Shown: in pieces, positions 22,711 to 33,885 of the stretch
How the letters are laid out: every line of letters starts with the position of its first letter
Position numbering within the stretch: position 1 is the first letter of the stretch
Assembly (NCBI GenBank): GCA_022113835.1
Contig: JAILWY010000005.1
Span: 452,501 to 516,500 of the forward strand
Direction: 5' to 3'
From: Atopsyche davidsoni
Taxonomy: Eukaryota > Arthropoda > Insecta > Trichoptera > Hydrobiosidae
DNA: 64,000 nt
The notes under the pieces: generated by a model
Database searches by the model: none
The model's input: only the letters and a program-made list of their open reading frames with translations
Told to the model about the DNA's origin: nothing
Position numbers and translations under genes: made by a program

Positions 22711-23435
22711 GTTTTAAAAAAAAGTATGTAAGTTTAATCAATCTGCTCGTAGCGTTTGACACGGCAGCATAACGCCCGAGGGTACTGGGTTTGAGACTGA
22801 ATCATAATCCTGTAAAAAATTATAGTTTTGTTTAGCTCCATTTAAAATGAAAATCAACAAATGCAGGTTTTCTACGATTTCTCTAAAGTGGAAGGTCGCA
22901 CACAGTCTCCATTGATTTTGTCCACATTGAACTGTTTTTTTTAATTCCTATTTACTGCTCACGACTTCTTCTTTTTTAAAGTTTAAAGTAGCGAGTACCA
23001 ATTGGGAGTTTCGGGAATAGGGTACAATTAATGAATATTATATAATTTTCCTAATGTGACATAATATTCTTCTGTCTGTTTCACTTTTTATTTTTATTGA
23101 AGGCACATATTGTGAAAATTCATATTCATATGGAATTTCCTTTAAACTGTGACTTATCATGAAATTTACAACTTCGTAAAGGAAATTTTAAGCACACCAA
23201 AAAACCAAATTATTGAGGAGCTTTGATTACTAACGAAAGAAGCACTCGGCTCTAGCCAAAATAGAAAATATTATAAGTTTTTATTATTATTTGATTTTTA
23301 TGACGACTTTCAGCAACAGTATTATTTCTATTATAAAAATTTTTTTAAAAAATATTTTTCCATCTGAATATGCGTTTTTTGTATATATTATGTACCAATA
23401 ATAATCATGTATTTCCAAAGTGTTAACGAGCTCGC
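22711..23435. other. AT-rich segment with weak SINE-like B box
   Basis: GGGTACTGGGTTTGAGACTG near 22780-22799 could be a decayed B box. Otherwise AT-rich with no gene. Confidence 0.35.
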
Positions 23436-23439
23436 TGAG

Positions 23440-23575
23440 CCCCCGCGGCCACGCCGGTTGACAATGCTGAAAACGTCGGCCCGCAGCGGAGCCCCACCTG
23501 TTATTTGTATGAGACTGTTACACGTTAATTGATCCTGTCAAGCGCCGGGCCAACTCGAGGCTTAGGAACGCTGGA
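23440..23575. promoter_or_regulatory. GC island
   Basis: CG-rich sequence including CACGTTAATTGATCCTGTC, a homeodomain core beside a possible GATCC, then CGCCGGGCC. Confidence 0.25.
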
Positions 23576-24000
23576 AAAATATATTCAGCAATTAAAAAAA
23601 TTGCGGAAACTAGTAAATTTTGTTTGAAATATATTTATTTTAATTTTATTTTGAACCTATAAATTTGCATCATGTTAATATCAATTAAAATCTATAATTC
23701 AATAATATTAATTAGAGTTGATTTATTTTCAATAAACACAAACAATTAGCTAAATTTCTAATCTCCTGGACATTTGTTTTTTTATTATCATGGCGGGCTT
23801 TTGGTTTATTTATAATCAGGTTGTAGGCGGTGGTCAATTTTAGTCAATAAATGTAATGTGTATAGTACATTTTGTTTTGAAGAAACCAAACGTTTGAAAT
23901 ACCATATCATGTTGAAAATGATATTTAATTTCTATATTTAAAACAGTTTCCTCCATGTCAACAGCTAGCTCGTTCATAATAAGTCGTTGCGCGCTCTCCG
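23576..24000. other. AT-rich noncoding segment
   Basis: No gene or repeat array visible. Confidence 0.4.
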
Positions 24001-24010
24001 TCTGTAGCAC

Positions 24011-24046
24011 CCGCCATCCTGTCCGCCATCTTGTCTGCCATCTCTG
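24011..24046. repeat. 12-bp array of GCCATC boxes x3
   Basis: Three 12-bp units, CCGCCATCCTGT, CCGCCATCTTGT and CTGCCATCTCTG. The middle unit read on the minus strand contains AAGATGGCGG, the classical YY1/Pleiohomeotic site. Spacing is 12 bp. A Polycomb-recruiting or YY1-type role is inferred only. Confidence 0.75.
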
Positions 24047-25065
24047 GTCCGGAGCCACCGATCATCAGCTGTCACCCCCCGGCTACTGTTGTGGCAGTAA
24101 ATCCATAGCTATTGCTTATATCGTAAAACAATCGAGGTGGTGAGTAGCCATGCAGTTTTATGACCTGCATGGAAAATAAACATTTTAAGTGGATTTTTAA
24201 TTGAATAATAACCACACCAAGATATTTATTTTGAACATTGACTGCTATTACTGCATTTTTGCGCAAAAAAGTTTTTAAGAACTATATGTATACGAGAACT
24301 TGTTAATATAACCAGATTATCATAACTCACCGATATCAGAATATAAGAGCGTCATAAAATTTTAAATGGAATTGTTTTGAGATAATTTTATAATTATATT
24401 TTCGACAGTCTGTTTAATTATAACAACTATAGTCTTAAAATTAGTTTTAGGTAATACAATGAACCGTCATGTATAAACCCATGTAAGTAAAATAAAATAC
24501 TCAAAGTTACTTTTATCATTATAACAAAGCATCAATGTATAAATATATATACAAATCGAAATCAAATAAATTAACTAAATTATCAGACAAACAAAGTATA
24601 TAAATATTCATACACGTTCTTTGAATCCGACGTCTACTGATTGTATTTCTGTTCTTATAAAACCGAAATTCAATAAAAAAATATAATTTTAAAATACATA
24701 TGCTTTATTTGAAAATATACATGGGCCCAGATGTTAAAAATAAAAATAAATTGTCACGTGATTATTATTACTAATATTGTTTTTAAGAGTTTGAACTGTA
24801 TTTTATTTTTGTCGTTACGATGATGGTCAAATTACGCACATACACCCCACTTTCGTCAACATACACTCCACTCGTGGCACGCATATTTTCAATGACATGT
24901 CTGCATCGAGATTGATGTAAGCATATTAAACGTTTTATTAATTGGCGTCGCACAGTTACAAAAAGCTCCCTTGAAAATTCCTTATCTAAAATCATATAAT
25001 TTAGAAATCTAAATTGAATAAAAAAGGTATCTGAAATCTAAAAGGTAGCTCATAAAATGTCATTT
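24047..25065. other. AT-rich segment with dispersed repeat
   Basis: 24502-24524 is an exact inverse copy of 14882-14904. An E-box CACGTG lies near 24756. Frames at 24072-24266 and 24783-24995 are unrecognised. Confidence 0.4.
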
Positions 25066-25069
25066 GTCC

Positions 25070-25300
25070 CTCTTAACGCCGAGACGTGTAGCGTTAATTT
25101 TTCCGGACGGCCGGTTTTGTTCCTCCCGTCCGGAGCGCCGCATGAGCCGCGCCTCCGCGCAGGGGAAAGTCGCCCCTCGGGCGCCGCCACAAGGACCGGG
25201 TTGGCGTGCTGGACCGGTTAGATTTTCGGCTCACTAAATAAACTGCCTCTGTATCCGGCCAGGCGTTTTTATCGGCGGGAAGAAGACCGCTTTATTTTTT
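25070..25300. promoter_or_regulatory. GC island, complex
   Basis: CG-rich core flanked by GTTAATTTTTCCGGACGG on the left and, on the right, GGTTAGATTTTCGGCTCAC, AATAAACTGCC and GTTTTTATCGGCGGG. TTTATCGG resembles posterior Hox or Cad-type sites. No repeat structure, which makes it a better enhancer candidate than the array islands. Confidence 0.35.
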
Positions 25301-27420
25301 GACGTTTGTCGCTTAACCCTTGCAGACCTAGATTTGTTTGAATATTTTCCTATTACGTTTATTTATAGATAATTTGTATTATTTATAATAGCGTCAAAGT
25401 ATTCTGTAAAATTAATAAATGCATATTGAGAACTCTAGGAACTTTGTTCACGAGCTCTTTACAGTTATCTGTAATACATCTAGGAAAAACAATTTGTGGT
25501 TGGATGTTTTTAGATGTTGTTGAACATCCATGACGCTAATTTCTTATAAATGTCACGAAAAATTGCTAGAATAACACAAATATGGTCGCTCAATTTATGC
25601 TAGGAAAAAAAATGAATACATTTAGTGTTTTCAGAAATCTGTTATCTTTAAAATTTACTTGTGATCCGGGCAGCGCGGGGTTAAAAATTTGTTTTATTTT
25701 TTGTGTTTCTGCTTCTTTGTCTTTCGTGGAGTGTTTTTGCTGCTCTCTTCTAATTTGAGCTGGCTGCGTTTTCGATTTAAAGCAAATTAGATGCAGCGGA
25801 GCCGTCAAGCAAACGGAGCGGTTCCCACAGAGGTCCGGCCACTCGATGCTGGTGATAGGGCTTCTTATTAATTGCGTTTATTCACGTTTCCTGTTAGCCG
25901 AGAGTGACTGCTGTACCATTCAGCTCATTGTTAAAAGTTACGACATGCGTCAATTTCTTGTTTAAATTGAATCTTATCTTTAAATATGGGATATATTTTT
26001 GTCTTAATTTGATTGTAAAATTGCAAACATTTGTTACATGACGTGACAAAACTCTATTAAAATTTCATTTTAATTGAATGCATTGTTGAAATAGTATTTT
26101 TTTATAATTTAAAACCAACAAACAGCAAGAATTTCTATTTATAATGATCTATAAAAGTTATTGCGATAAAGTGTGCAACTATATATTAATTTTTTAAAAT
26201 TATAGTTTATACAACATTTTTTATTAAAATATGTAACCAGTATGTTTGTTTTTTTATAAATTATTTAATTTTTACACAAATTTAGACATGCATGGTAAAC
26301 AGTACTTAAAAGTGTTATTTTAATTATAGAAATTTAAATTATATACGTAAAATATATCAATCAATTTTAAAGAAACAAAAACATTTGGAGTTTTTTGAAT
26401 GAAAGTAATGCCTTATTATTGTATGATTTTATTTTGCAAAAATATTAAGTATGTCTTTTGATTGCGATATTTTTAAATTGGCATTAACAAATATTATGTT
26501 TCTTGTCTTTTCCTTTTCAACTCCGTCTGCTTCGAATTCCATGCCTTTTGTGAGATCCGTTAGCTGTATTCGGTTGAGAGTCAATATTGAATTCTGATTG
26601 TTTTGAAATCGATTTGACATCTACCGACTTACCGGCAAATGTCAAGATGTCGATGTCACATTTTTGAAAGGTATACCTTTCAATATTTGCCTTGAGATAG
26701 TCTGGCGAATTGTTGCCTTTTTAAATCGAATTATAAAAACACGCTAACTGATTTCGATTGTTACTGATTAAATCGGTTTTGTGAAAATCGTGAATCAGCC
26801 GGACACACCTGCCCAGGCTTAATGGATTTTTTGCACAGCTGTAAGCAACAGACATTGTCTTAGTGGCCAGTGTGTGATAGGTGAATCAAAGGGCAAACAT
26901 AATAAGGGCAGCTTTGCCTATTTTTTCATTATTATTTACATAAGTATAGGTACTTCAGAAGCTTGGGTATTTTTAAAGATTGATCTTCAAATTGTAGACA
27001 TCCTAGCTTTCTAAGTGGCTACTTTAAATTTTATCTATTTTCTTATATTTATATCGGCAGAAATTCTGTGAATCTAACTTTTTTTAAAGTTATTTATACT
27101 GATATATACAGTGCCAAACGGAAATACGCGGATTCACCTGTCTGAATAAGAATACAACAGTCAAATAATTTTAGTTGAATTCCATATCAAATATGCACTA
27201 TGTTTTCAGAATTAATGAATAGTTTTATAGATATAATTTTTTAAAAATAAAAATTTAATTTTTTTTTCAGTTATAAATTTAACGTATTACAAATATAAAC
27301 ATTTCGTCATATGCACGCAATACATCAACAAACACGTATAGTCAGGTTAAACCTGCAATAATTCTCAGCATAGGTAAGGTGGAAATCACACTCTCTTTGC
27401 CAAGAAAATGTAAACTTCAT
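25301..27420. other. AT-rich segment with 20-bp palindrome
   Basis: No gene seen. The palindrome at 26664-26683 is the one structured element. A possible homeodomain patch CTTATTAATTGCG lies near 25862. A perfect CAGGTT-A-AACCTG palindrome lies at 27343-27355. Confidence 0.4.
26664..26683. repeat. Perfect 20-bp palindrome
   Basis: TTGAAAGG-TATA-CCTTTCAA is exactly self-complementary. Outer flanks GGCAAAT (near 26633) and ATTTGCC (near 26685) also pair, so a larger imperfect foldback exists. Confidence 0.9.
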
Positions 27421-27430
27421 TCTTCATTCT

Positions 27431-27450
27431 AACCTAACCTAACCTAACCT
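27431..27450 (-). repeat. Interstitial telomere-like repeat (TTAGG)4
   Basis: Four perfect AACCT units, TTAGG on the minus strand, the insect telomere repeat. The array is short and internal. Confidence 0.85.
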
Positions 27451-27509
27451 TCCCAAAAAATCCAGTAAAAATAAAATAGTACTTTGTCTACTTGACGTTG
27501 TTTTTTGTG

Positions 27510-27770
27510 CAACCGAGGCTCGTGGCCGGCAGGCGCAAATACAACTAATAGCGCTGCACTCAATTAAACCCACTAGGCTTGAGCATGCAAGATCCCTATC
27601 GGCCCGCTCCATTAAAGTTAGTAATTAAATCGAGGCTCTCGACCTGTCGCGGCTTATCGCCCGACGGCCGGCGCTGATAAAGATACCACCGGAGTTATTA
27701 AAAGACACTTTTTTATGCTAGGCGATCTCGCATCCCGTTCGGCCGGCTTCTTCGTTTCGATTATAAATAT
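27510..27770. promoter_or_regulatory. GC island with homeodomain and GATA sites
   Basis: Nonrepetitive stretch holding CTCAATTAAACCC, AGTAATTAAATCGAGG, GGCTTATCGCC, GCTGATAAAGATACC (two GATA cores) and GTTATTAAAAG. The density of distinct sites in CG-rich context is higher than elsewhere. A developmental enhancer is the best reading. Conservation is untested. Confidence 0.45.
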
Positions 27771-28990
27771 CTGGATTGTTCTTCAAGGTTGCTTAACTTT
27801 GTCAGTGAAATAACAAAGTTGGAAAATGTAGTTATTCGTCGGCCACTAGATTACCGAAAATATATTTTAAAATGTGATCGTACTTGATAGAGTTTATCAT
27901 TTGAAAAGTGATGAAATCAACCGAATATCATAAACTCAGAATTTAAAATAATTGTTATTTGATTTTTTCTAATCTGATGACTATCTAAAACAATTGAAAA
28001 TCCATCGAAATCACGTATGGTTGGCGTGTTTTATTTATTGATACAATCATAGTAAGCCTGCGTCGGGCGAAACATGTTAGTACAGGTGATCCCAATTTGT
28101 TTTTATATCTTTCAACCCGTCATTAATATTTAAGTATTAAACAATATTAAAAAAATACTTTGATTAATTTATACACATTTTTAATAATATACGTTTTTAA
28201 ATAATCAAATTAATTTGTATTTATTACATTAAAACAATCATGGCGTCCCCGATATGTCAACACCACGCCGTCCCGGTTTCGGATGGTACTTTCCTGCGAT
28301 TGCGGTGGTTATGTTAAATCTGAAATGAAAATTATACTAAATATAAATATACTGAATTTTGGAAATATGATGATTTTTTTATGATTAAAACATAGTTTGA
28401 ATGTTTATTTTAATAGTAATAAGAACCCCCGGTTGGCAGGTCTATAGCAGGTTTGGAATCACCTTGCATAATCGAATTATTTAGATTTTAAATGCAAATC
28501 TTAAAATATGATTTCAAGTATAAATATTACATCCATAAATCTCTAAACCATATTGTGAAATTTAAATAATGATTCGTTCGGCTTGAAGATCTCATTAACA
28601 TCGCTGGGCGCTGGGCGCGAGCACTGCGACCATTGTGCTTCCAGACTAGGTTCACCGTGTTGAATTTGAGTGTGGGACATTTTATTGCGTGGCTTGTAAT
28701 GCTTTGGTGTGATTTAGTCTAATCTCTAAACGAATTGATTGGGAGAAAGAAATATTTTAGAGTTCAATCCAAAATAATGATTTTTTTAATTACTGGGTAA
28801 TATTAACGTGAATTTCGATTTCACTATATTTTAATAATATAAAAACAATACGTCATACGTTGGCATCGTTAGGTAGGAACAGTTTAATACATAAACTATT
28901 TATTGTCATTGGGTTGACATGATTTTTTTTAAATTTTGTGACTACCTTATATATACTCACATACAACCTAATAACCTAAAAACTCGACAA
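27771..28990. other. AT-rich segment
   Basis: Holds GCCTGCGTCGGGCGAAACATG near 28059, which looks like a repeat fragment, and a small CG-rich patch at 28600-28640. No gene. Confidence 0.4.
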
Positions 28991-28994
28991 CAGA

Positions 28995-29080
28995 TTTCCT
29001 CGACTATCCCGACGTGTGGTCGCCCGCGCGAGTCCCACGCGGCGCACGGCGTATGGGAGCGTCGCGGGAGGGTCTAACTA
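28995..29080. promoter_or_regulatory. Small GC island
   Basis: CG-rich patch with CGCCCGCGCGAGTCCCACG and GGCGCACGGCG. No specific site stands out. Confidence 0.2.
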
Positions 29081-29426
29081 CCCTTTGTTCGGTGTTGATT
29101 GATATTCCATACAAAACTATTTCACGCTACCCCACTCTGCATTGCAATTCGTCCCACTCTCGTAAATAAGTATTTTCGCCAATATGCACCAGCAAGATTG
29201 CCCCGAATTTCTGAATATTGACGCCAGTAATGTATAACCTACATGTGAGTCAGAGAAGTTAATACTGTATAATATTGTTTATGTCCAAAAATAACTAAAA
29301 AAATAAGCTTTTACGGGTTTTGTTGTTTTATTACTATCGATAAGAGATTTTTTACTATAGATATAAACTTTCGATGATGACATCGATTTTGATATGCATT
29401 TCAATGTAATTAATTTTCTGTAATCG
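29081..29426. other. AT-rich noncoding segment
   Basis: No structure seen before the foldback element. Confidence 0.4.
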
Positions 29427-29716
29427 TTAAGAGCGGTGATAGCAAATTCGAGTTTTTTGACCATTTGCAAAAAATCGACTGCACCAATTAAAAAAAATTA
29501 AATGCAGAAAGTTAGATACAATCTCCAATCCCGAAACTTTAATCGGAAAAACATATATTTATCATATTAAAAGTAAATTATAGGAAATAAATTCTAGTAG
29601 AAGAAAGGATGTATCTAGTTTTCTGCATTTAAATTTTTTTGATTGGTGCAGTCGATTTTTCGCAATAGGTACAAGCAAATGGTCAAAAAACTCGAATTTG
29701 CTATCACCGCTCTTAA
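29427..29716. mobile_element. TTAA-flanked foldback MITE
   Basis: Near-palindromic element of 282 bp between TTAA at 29427-29430 and TTAA at 29713-29716. The first 38 bases (GAGCGGTGATAGCAAATTCG onward) are identical in both arms. The arms remain similar for about 100 bp, except that the left lacks about 13 bases present at 29662-29678 of the right; the gap lies between short TTGC repeats. A TTAA duplication is typical of piggyBac-like transposons. It has no coding capacity, so any movement would need a transposase from elsewhere. Arm identity suggests fairly recent insertion. Confidence 0.85.
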
Positions 29717-30420
29717 TGTATAACTGTTCCGCATGGTGTCAATTATAAATGTAATGTTTATTATTATATTATGGAGAAATTGTGAAATTAAGATTAGCAG
29801 TAGCTATTATTAACATTAAACGTGTAGGGTTTAGTAAAATTATTTAGAAATGTCTGATAAAAAAAACTTACTAACGAATATCAAAGTTTTGTTGATCAAC
29901 TTATCGTTATTACAAAACAAAATATAAATGTAGTAGAATATATTTATTGTACTGTATAACAACGTATTAAATTTAAAAAAATAATCGTTCCTAAGTATGA
30001 TTTTAATTTGTTTTTAATCAACCCTTGGAGCATTGAGTCCATGGTATATTTTGTCAAACAATGTCTTGATGGTTATTTTTTCGCATCATGGAATTCTGAA
30101 AGTAATAATTTGTCAAGAAATTTAGTATACAAGTCATTAGCTTCTCTAAAAGACACGCAAGTGAAACGTTTGCAAGAAACTTAGATTATTTGTACAAACG
30201 AGTTATTAGATTACCGTAATTATATTGTAGTAGCACGTCAAGGTATGAATGGAGTTTTTTTTGTTGTTATAAATAATAATGGCAGATGAGATAATAGCTT
30301 CCTGAGTAAAACGCGATCCTTCCAGCTTCCTCGGTGAGCAAACGAACACCGCAGCTGCTAATGAAGTCATCGAAGTGCTTCCATCAGGAATGCCTGGCTG
30401 GCTTATCTTCCTATATTAGA
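29717..30420. other. AT-rich noncoding segment
   Basis: No gene or structure supported. Confidence 0.4.
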
Positions 30421-30424
30421 AGAG

Positions 30425-30545
30425 AATTTATTGTTGGGCGGAGGCCTGAGAGGAATGACTTATCGCCGCCTGCCCTCCGCGCCGAGGACCCGCACAGAGC
30501 GGCGGGAGCTCACCGACTCCAGCAATTAACAACGTATCGCTGCGA
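30425..30545. promoter_or_regulatory. GC island
   Basis: CG-rich patch with GAATGACTTATCGCCGCC (a GATA core) and CCAGCAATTAACAACG, a homeodomain core at the 3' edge. Confidence 0.25.
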
Positions 30546-31550
30546 GCATCTTTATATCGCTTAATGCAAATTCACAAATGTGATGATTATTAATAGCACT
30601 GGCTCCGCGGTGGAATAACGTTAGCTTCACATTTAATGTATTTCTTCCTTCATTTATTATACAATACTTTCTAAGAACAGAAAAAAAATCACACATAAAT
30701 ATAATTGTAGTATAACTTTTACTCCCATTGAATATTTTATGCAAACGCCTTTAATATTTAAACGGGTTTTTTTTAAACATATATATATAATTTTTTTTTT
30801 TTATTTAACACCACACAATTGTCAAATGTCTCAATAGCATTCTGCAGAATATCTACGCTGCAAAGGAAACTAGAGGTCCGATTTTGACGTTTATACGAGG
30901 TTGTAGTGAATTGGAAGTGGTTTTATGACTACTCATCTCGATTTTCGACAGAAAATATGACCGTTAAAAGATGATAAGCTTTAATGAAGTTCTTAGTAGT
31001 AGCAGTGAAACAGCACCTTAGCGCTATATAGGAAAAAGACGCCATTCCACCCTGGAACGCCAACTGACCGCTCGTCTGTTGCACTGGATCCATTAACAAC
31101 TCAATTGACGGTCGTAAAGAACGTAATAATTTTTAACAACGTATTGGGTTTTCTACTCTTTGCCCGCAAATTTATATTTTGTTTGAATCACTTTAATGCC
31201 TTGCGCTCTGGAATGCCCGGTCGAGAGGTCTCGTCTCTTATTCAACTCGTGTAAAGGTACGCGATTTTTGACTTCAAAACTAAATAAATAAAAATTAAAA
31301 CAAATTTGTTTAAGCGATTCTAGTACTTTGTCAGTTTGTATTTTCAACTATTAAAAAAAAAAATTAAATAAATTTACTCACAATTTTTTTCAGCATAAAG
31401 GGAATCATTATCAATTAACGTTAATTTTTGTTGAATAAATTTTTGGTTTCTTCACATTAATTAACGACTTATTGTATTTTTATTAAATTATTCATCGAAC
31501 ATTTATTATCCGGGCAACTTTTTGAATCCTAATGAATTCGACTTAGCTCC
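30546..31550. other. AT-rich noncoding segment
   Basis: Poly-T runs near 30785-30805. No gene is supported; minus-strand frames at 30526 and 31153 are unrecognised. Confidence 0.4.
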
Positions 31551-31680
31551 AGACGCTGTCGACTGTAGTGTCACATCGGATTCGGCAGCGCAAACCAGTT
31601 TCACCATCTCTGACGGACGTGGCGAGCGGAGACCTCGGGGCGCGGAACCGTCGCCAGACAGGAATGCTCTTCCGAACCAA
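31550..31680. promoter_or_regulatory. Small GC island
   Basis: CG-rich patch with GCGGAGACCTCGGGGCGCGG. No distinctive motif. Confidence 0.2.
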
Positions 31681-33230
31681 TAAATCTTATTAACTTCAGT
31701 CGCATTACTAATAGTGGCATGATGTTACCGTATTCCAGTATGGTTTTAAAATAATATCTCCACTGTAAAAAAAAAATCCATCCCGCATCTGCTCTTATTA
31801 AAAATATAAAAAGCGATTTTGCCCGTATTGTTGGAACAAAATTTATATTTTCTCCAAATTTTTTTTCAACCACATTCTGTCATGTCACGGTGCAATTATA
31901 TCTGACCCATAATTTGTTAAAAAAATACACAAAACAGTCCCGTGTTTGCACCCCCATTGTGCTCCCCCCTCCGCGTGCGCACCCTAGAGCTCCTGCGGTG
32001 ACTTGGCAACATCTAAATTTGTTTCCCATTATCTTTCGCATAACTGCTTAGTTTTAAGTGTGCTTTCATCAGAATCGGTGTGAACGTTCACAAAAACATA
32101 AAAAAATATCTTTAATTAGTTTCATTTTTTAATAATAAATTACTAAGTAATTTGGGCATCTTAGTGATTTATAATTAAACGCTTACAGCGTACTCAATCT
32201 TACTTGCATATAAAAACTAAAATAAGATAGCAATATTCATACGTAAATATTAATTTGTTAAAAAAAACTTGCTTTGCTATTAGGTCCAACGACAAAGATG
32301 TAAAGAAGCGTGCGCCGCTCGCAGACGACAGGCGTCTCCGGAGTCCGAACTTGCATTTATCTTAGTTAGATTTTGAAATTATTATTTAGAAAAATGTTTT
32401 GATTGAGAGTCAAACGGATAGTTTGTTTTATTCGTGGCAGTATATAACAATTTATAATTCTTCAATTTATACAAAGCAAATTTAAAATAAAATTGATTGA
32501 GTTTATAAAAAAAAAACACACTTAAGTTCAAATGTTATCGACATATTATTTTGAAAAGTCTTTGAAAAAAAAAAAAAAATTCTTTTATTCAGCACACCCT
32601 CTTCTCAACTGCGATAACATGGATACAATAGTAAAAAATAAACGCGGGGTGGGCTCTAAAATTCTACCTCGCGGCTTAACAAAGGTTTTTTTATTAATAT
32701 TTCATGCAATAACTTTGGCCGAGACGCGAGCCGCCGTGGCAGCAGGCGGAAGGAAGGCCCGGAGCCCTCATTAGAGATGATTGAGACTTCAGCATACTTC
32801 TGCGCATCTGCCGTTAGTGTTGAAGCGATAAGCTGAAATATTTCATGTTGAACATCATAACTGTTTCCCTAAGTTCTTCTCTTCTAATAGATTATTTTCA
32901 TATTCAGCTGTCTTTTGTTTTAACATTTTAAAATATTTATTATCAGCATATTAACAACCGAATAATAAATTCGACATTTGTTGCCCATATAGGTTTATTA
33001 TGTTAACAGTGTGCGCTTAGGTAATCGATCCATATTTGATTTGATGTATCAGTATGTACTTTAGCGAAACTATTTAAAATAAAGTGTAATGTAACTGAAT
33101 TTCAATTTCCAATACCAATGGTATTGTTTACTATTTTTAATGATTCCGAATTTTTGAGCTATACAGGTTTATTGTGTATCCACTATATCTAGCAACCTAA
33201 GTACTTCGGTACAGGACTCGCATACATCGA
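31681..33230. other. AT-rich segment, minor CG patches
   Basis: Small CG-rich patches at 31955-32000, 32300-32345 and 32710-32770. The palindrome CAATACC-AAT-GGTATTG lies at 33110-33126. No gene. Confidence 0.4.
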
Positions 33231-33235
33231 GAGCG

Positions 33236-33310
33236 GCAATGAAGCTCAATCGGTTTTAGTACCAGGCCGCAATGGCCGTAAAATGTGAATTCGAATCCCA
33301 CTCGCGCCTT
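33236..33310 (+). mobile_element. tRNA-derived SINE relic
   Basis: A box GAAGCTCAATCGGTTTTAG (33241-33259) and B box TGAATTCGAATCCCACTC (33285-33302) in tRNA-like order and spacing. No intact cloverleaf. Downstream sequence contains TTCGTCGTTTCACG, which may be SINE body. Confidence 0.6.
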
Positions 33311-33539
33311 GAACATTCGAGAGTATTTTTCGTCGTTTCACGTTTGGATCGATCACCTAAATATTATATATTCATTAAAAATAATTATTAAGTTTCCATT
33401 TTCATGTCACAAAGACTTAATTTATGTCATTTGAAATAGTTAAATAAAATTATGTGATATTTCCAGTGTCCGTGAATTCGGTGAGATAAATGACAATCAC
33501 GATAAGTATACGAATATTTAATTTCGATATGTCACACAG

Positions 33540-33885
33540 AGCAGGCGAGCGCGTCTCGTGTCTTCGGTCGGCAGCCGGCCTGGGGGCGTTACAGATCTTG
33601 ACCGTCTATCGAGCGGTCGGTGAGAGTCCGCCGGAATAGATGTCGCCAGACCGACAGTCCGGGGCCGCCGGAGTCTGGCGGAGAGCCCCACAGGGCCCCT
33701 CGGAGCACCCTGAGAGCCCCCCGAGAGTCCCCCGAGAGCCCCCCGAGAGCCCCCCGAGAGCCCCCCGAGAGCCCCCCGAGAGCCCCTCGTGGGGACAATG
33801 CTCTCGTGGTCGCTCCGCCCGCCCGGCGTGTCGCACGCTCCGCTCTGTCGACGAAAAGCGACGCTTTCTTCGCGTCAATTGATCT
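33540..33885. promoter_or_regulatory. GC island with GAGAG array
   Basis: A large CG-rich island containing the 11-bp GAGAGCCCCCC array. Overlapping frames of up to 126 codons exist on both strands (33589-34000) but consist of repeat-encoded PRE-, SP- or GG-rich peptides and are not credible proteins. Confidence 0.35.
33712..33788. repeat. 11-bp minisatellite (GAGAGCCCCCC)x7
   Basis: GAGAG starts at 33712, 33723, 33734, 33745, 33756, 33767 and 33778, exactly 11 bp apart. GAGAG is the core bound by the GAGA factor (Trithorax-like) in insects, so the array presents seven such cores near one per helical turn. Confidence 0.95.
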
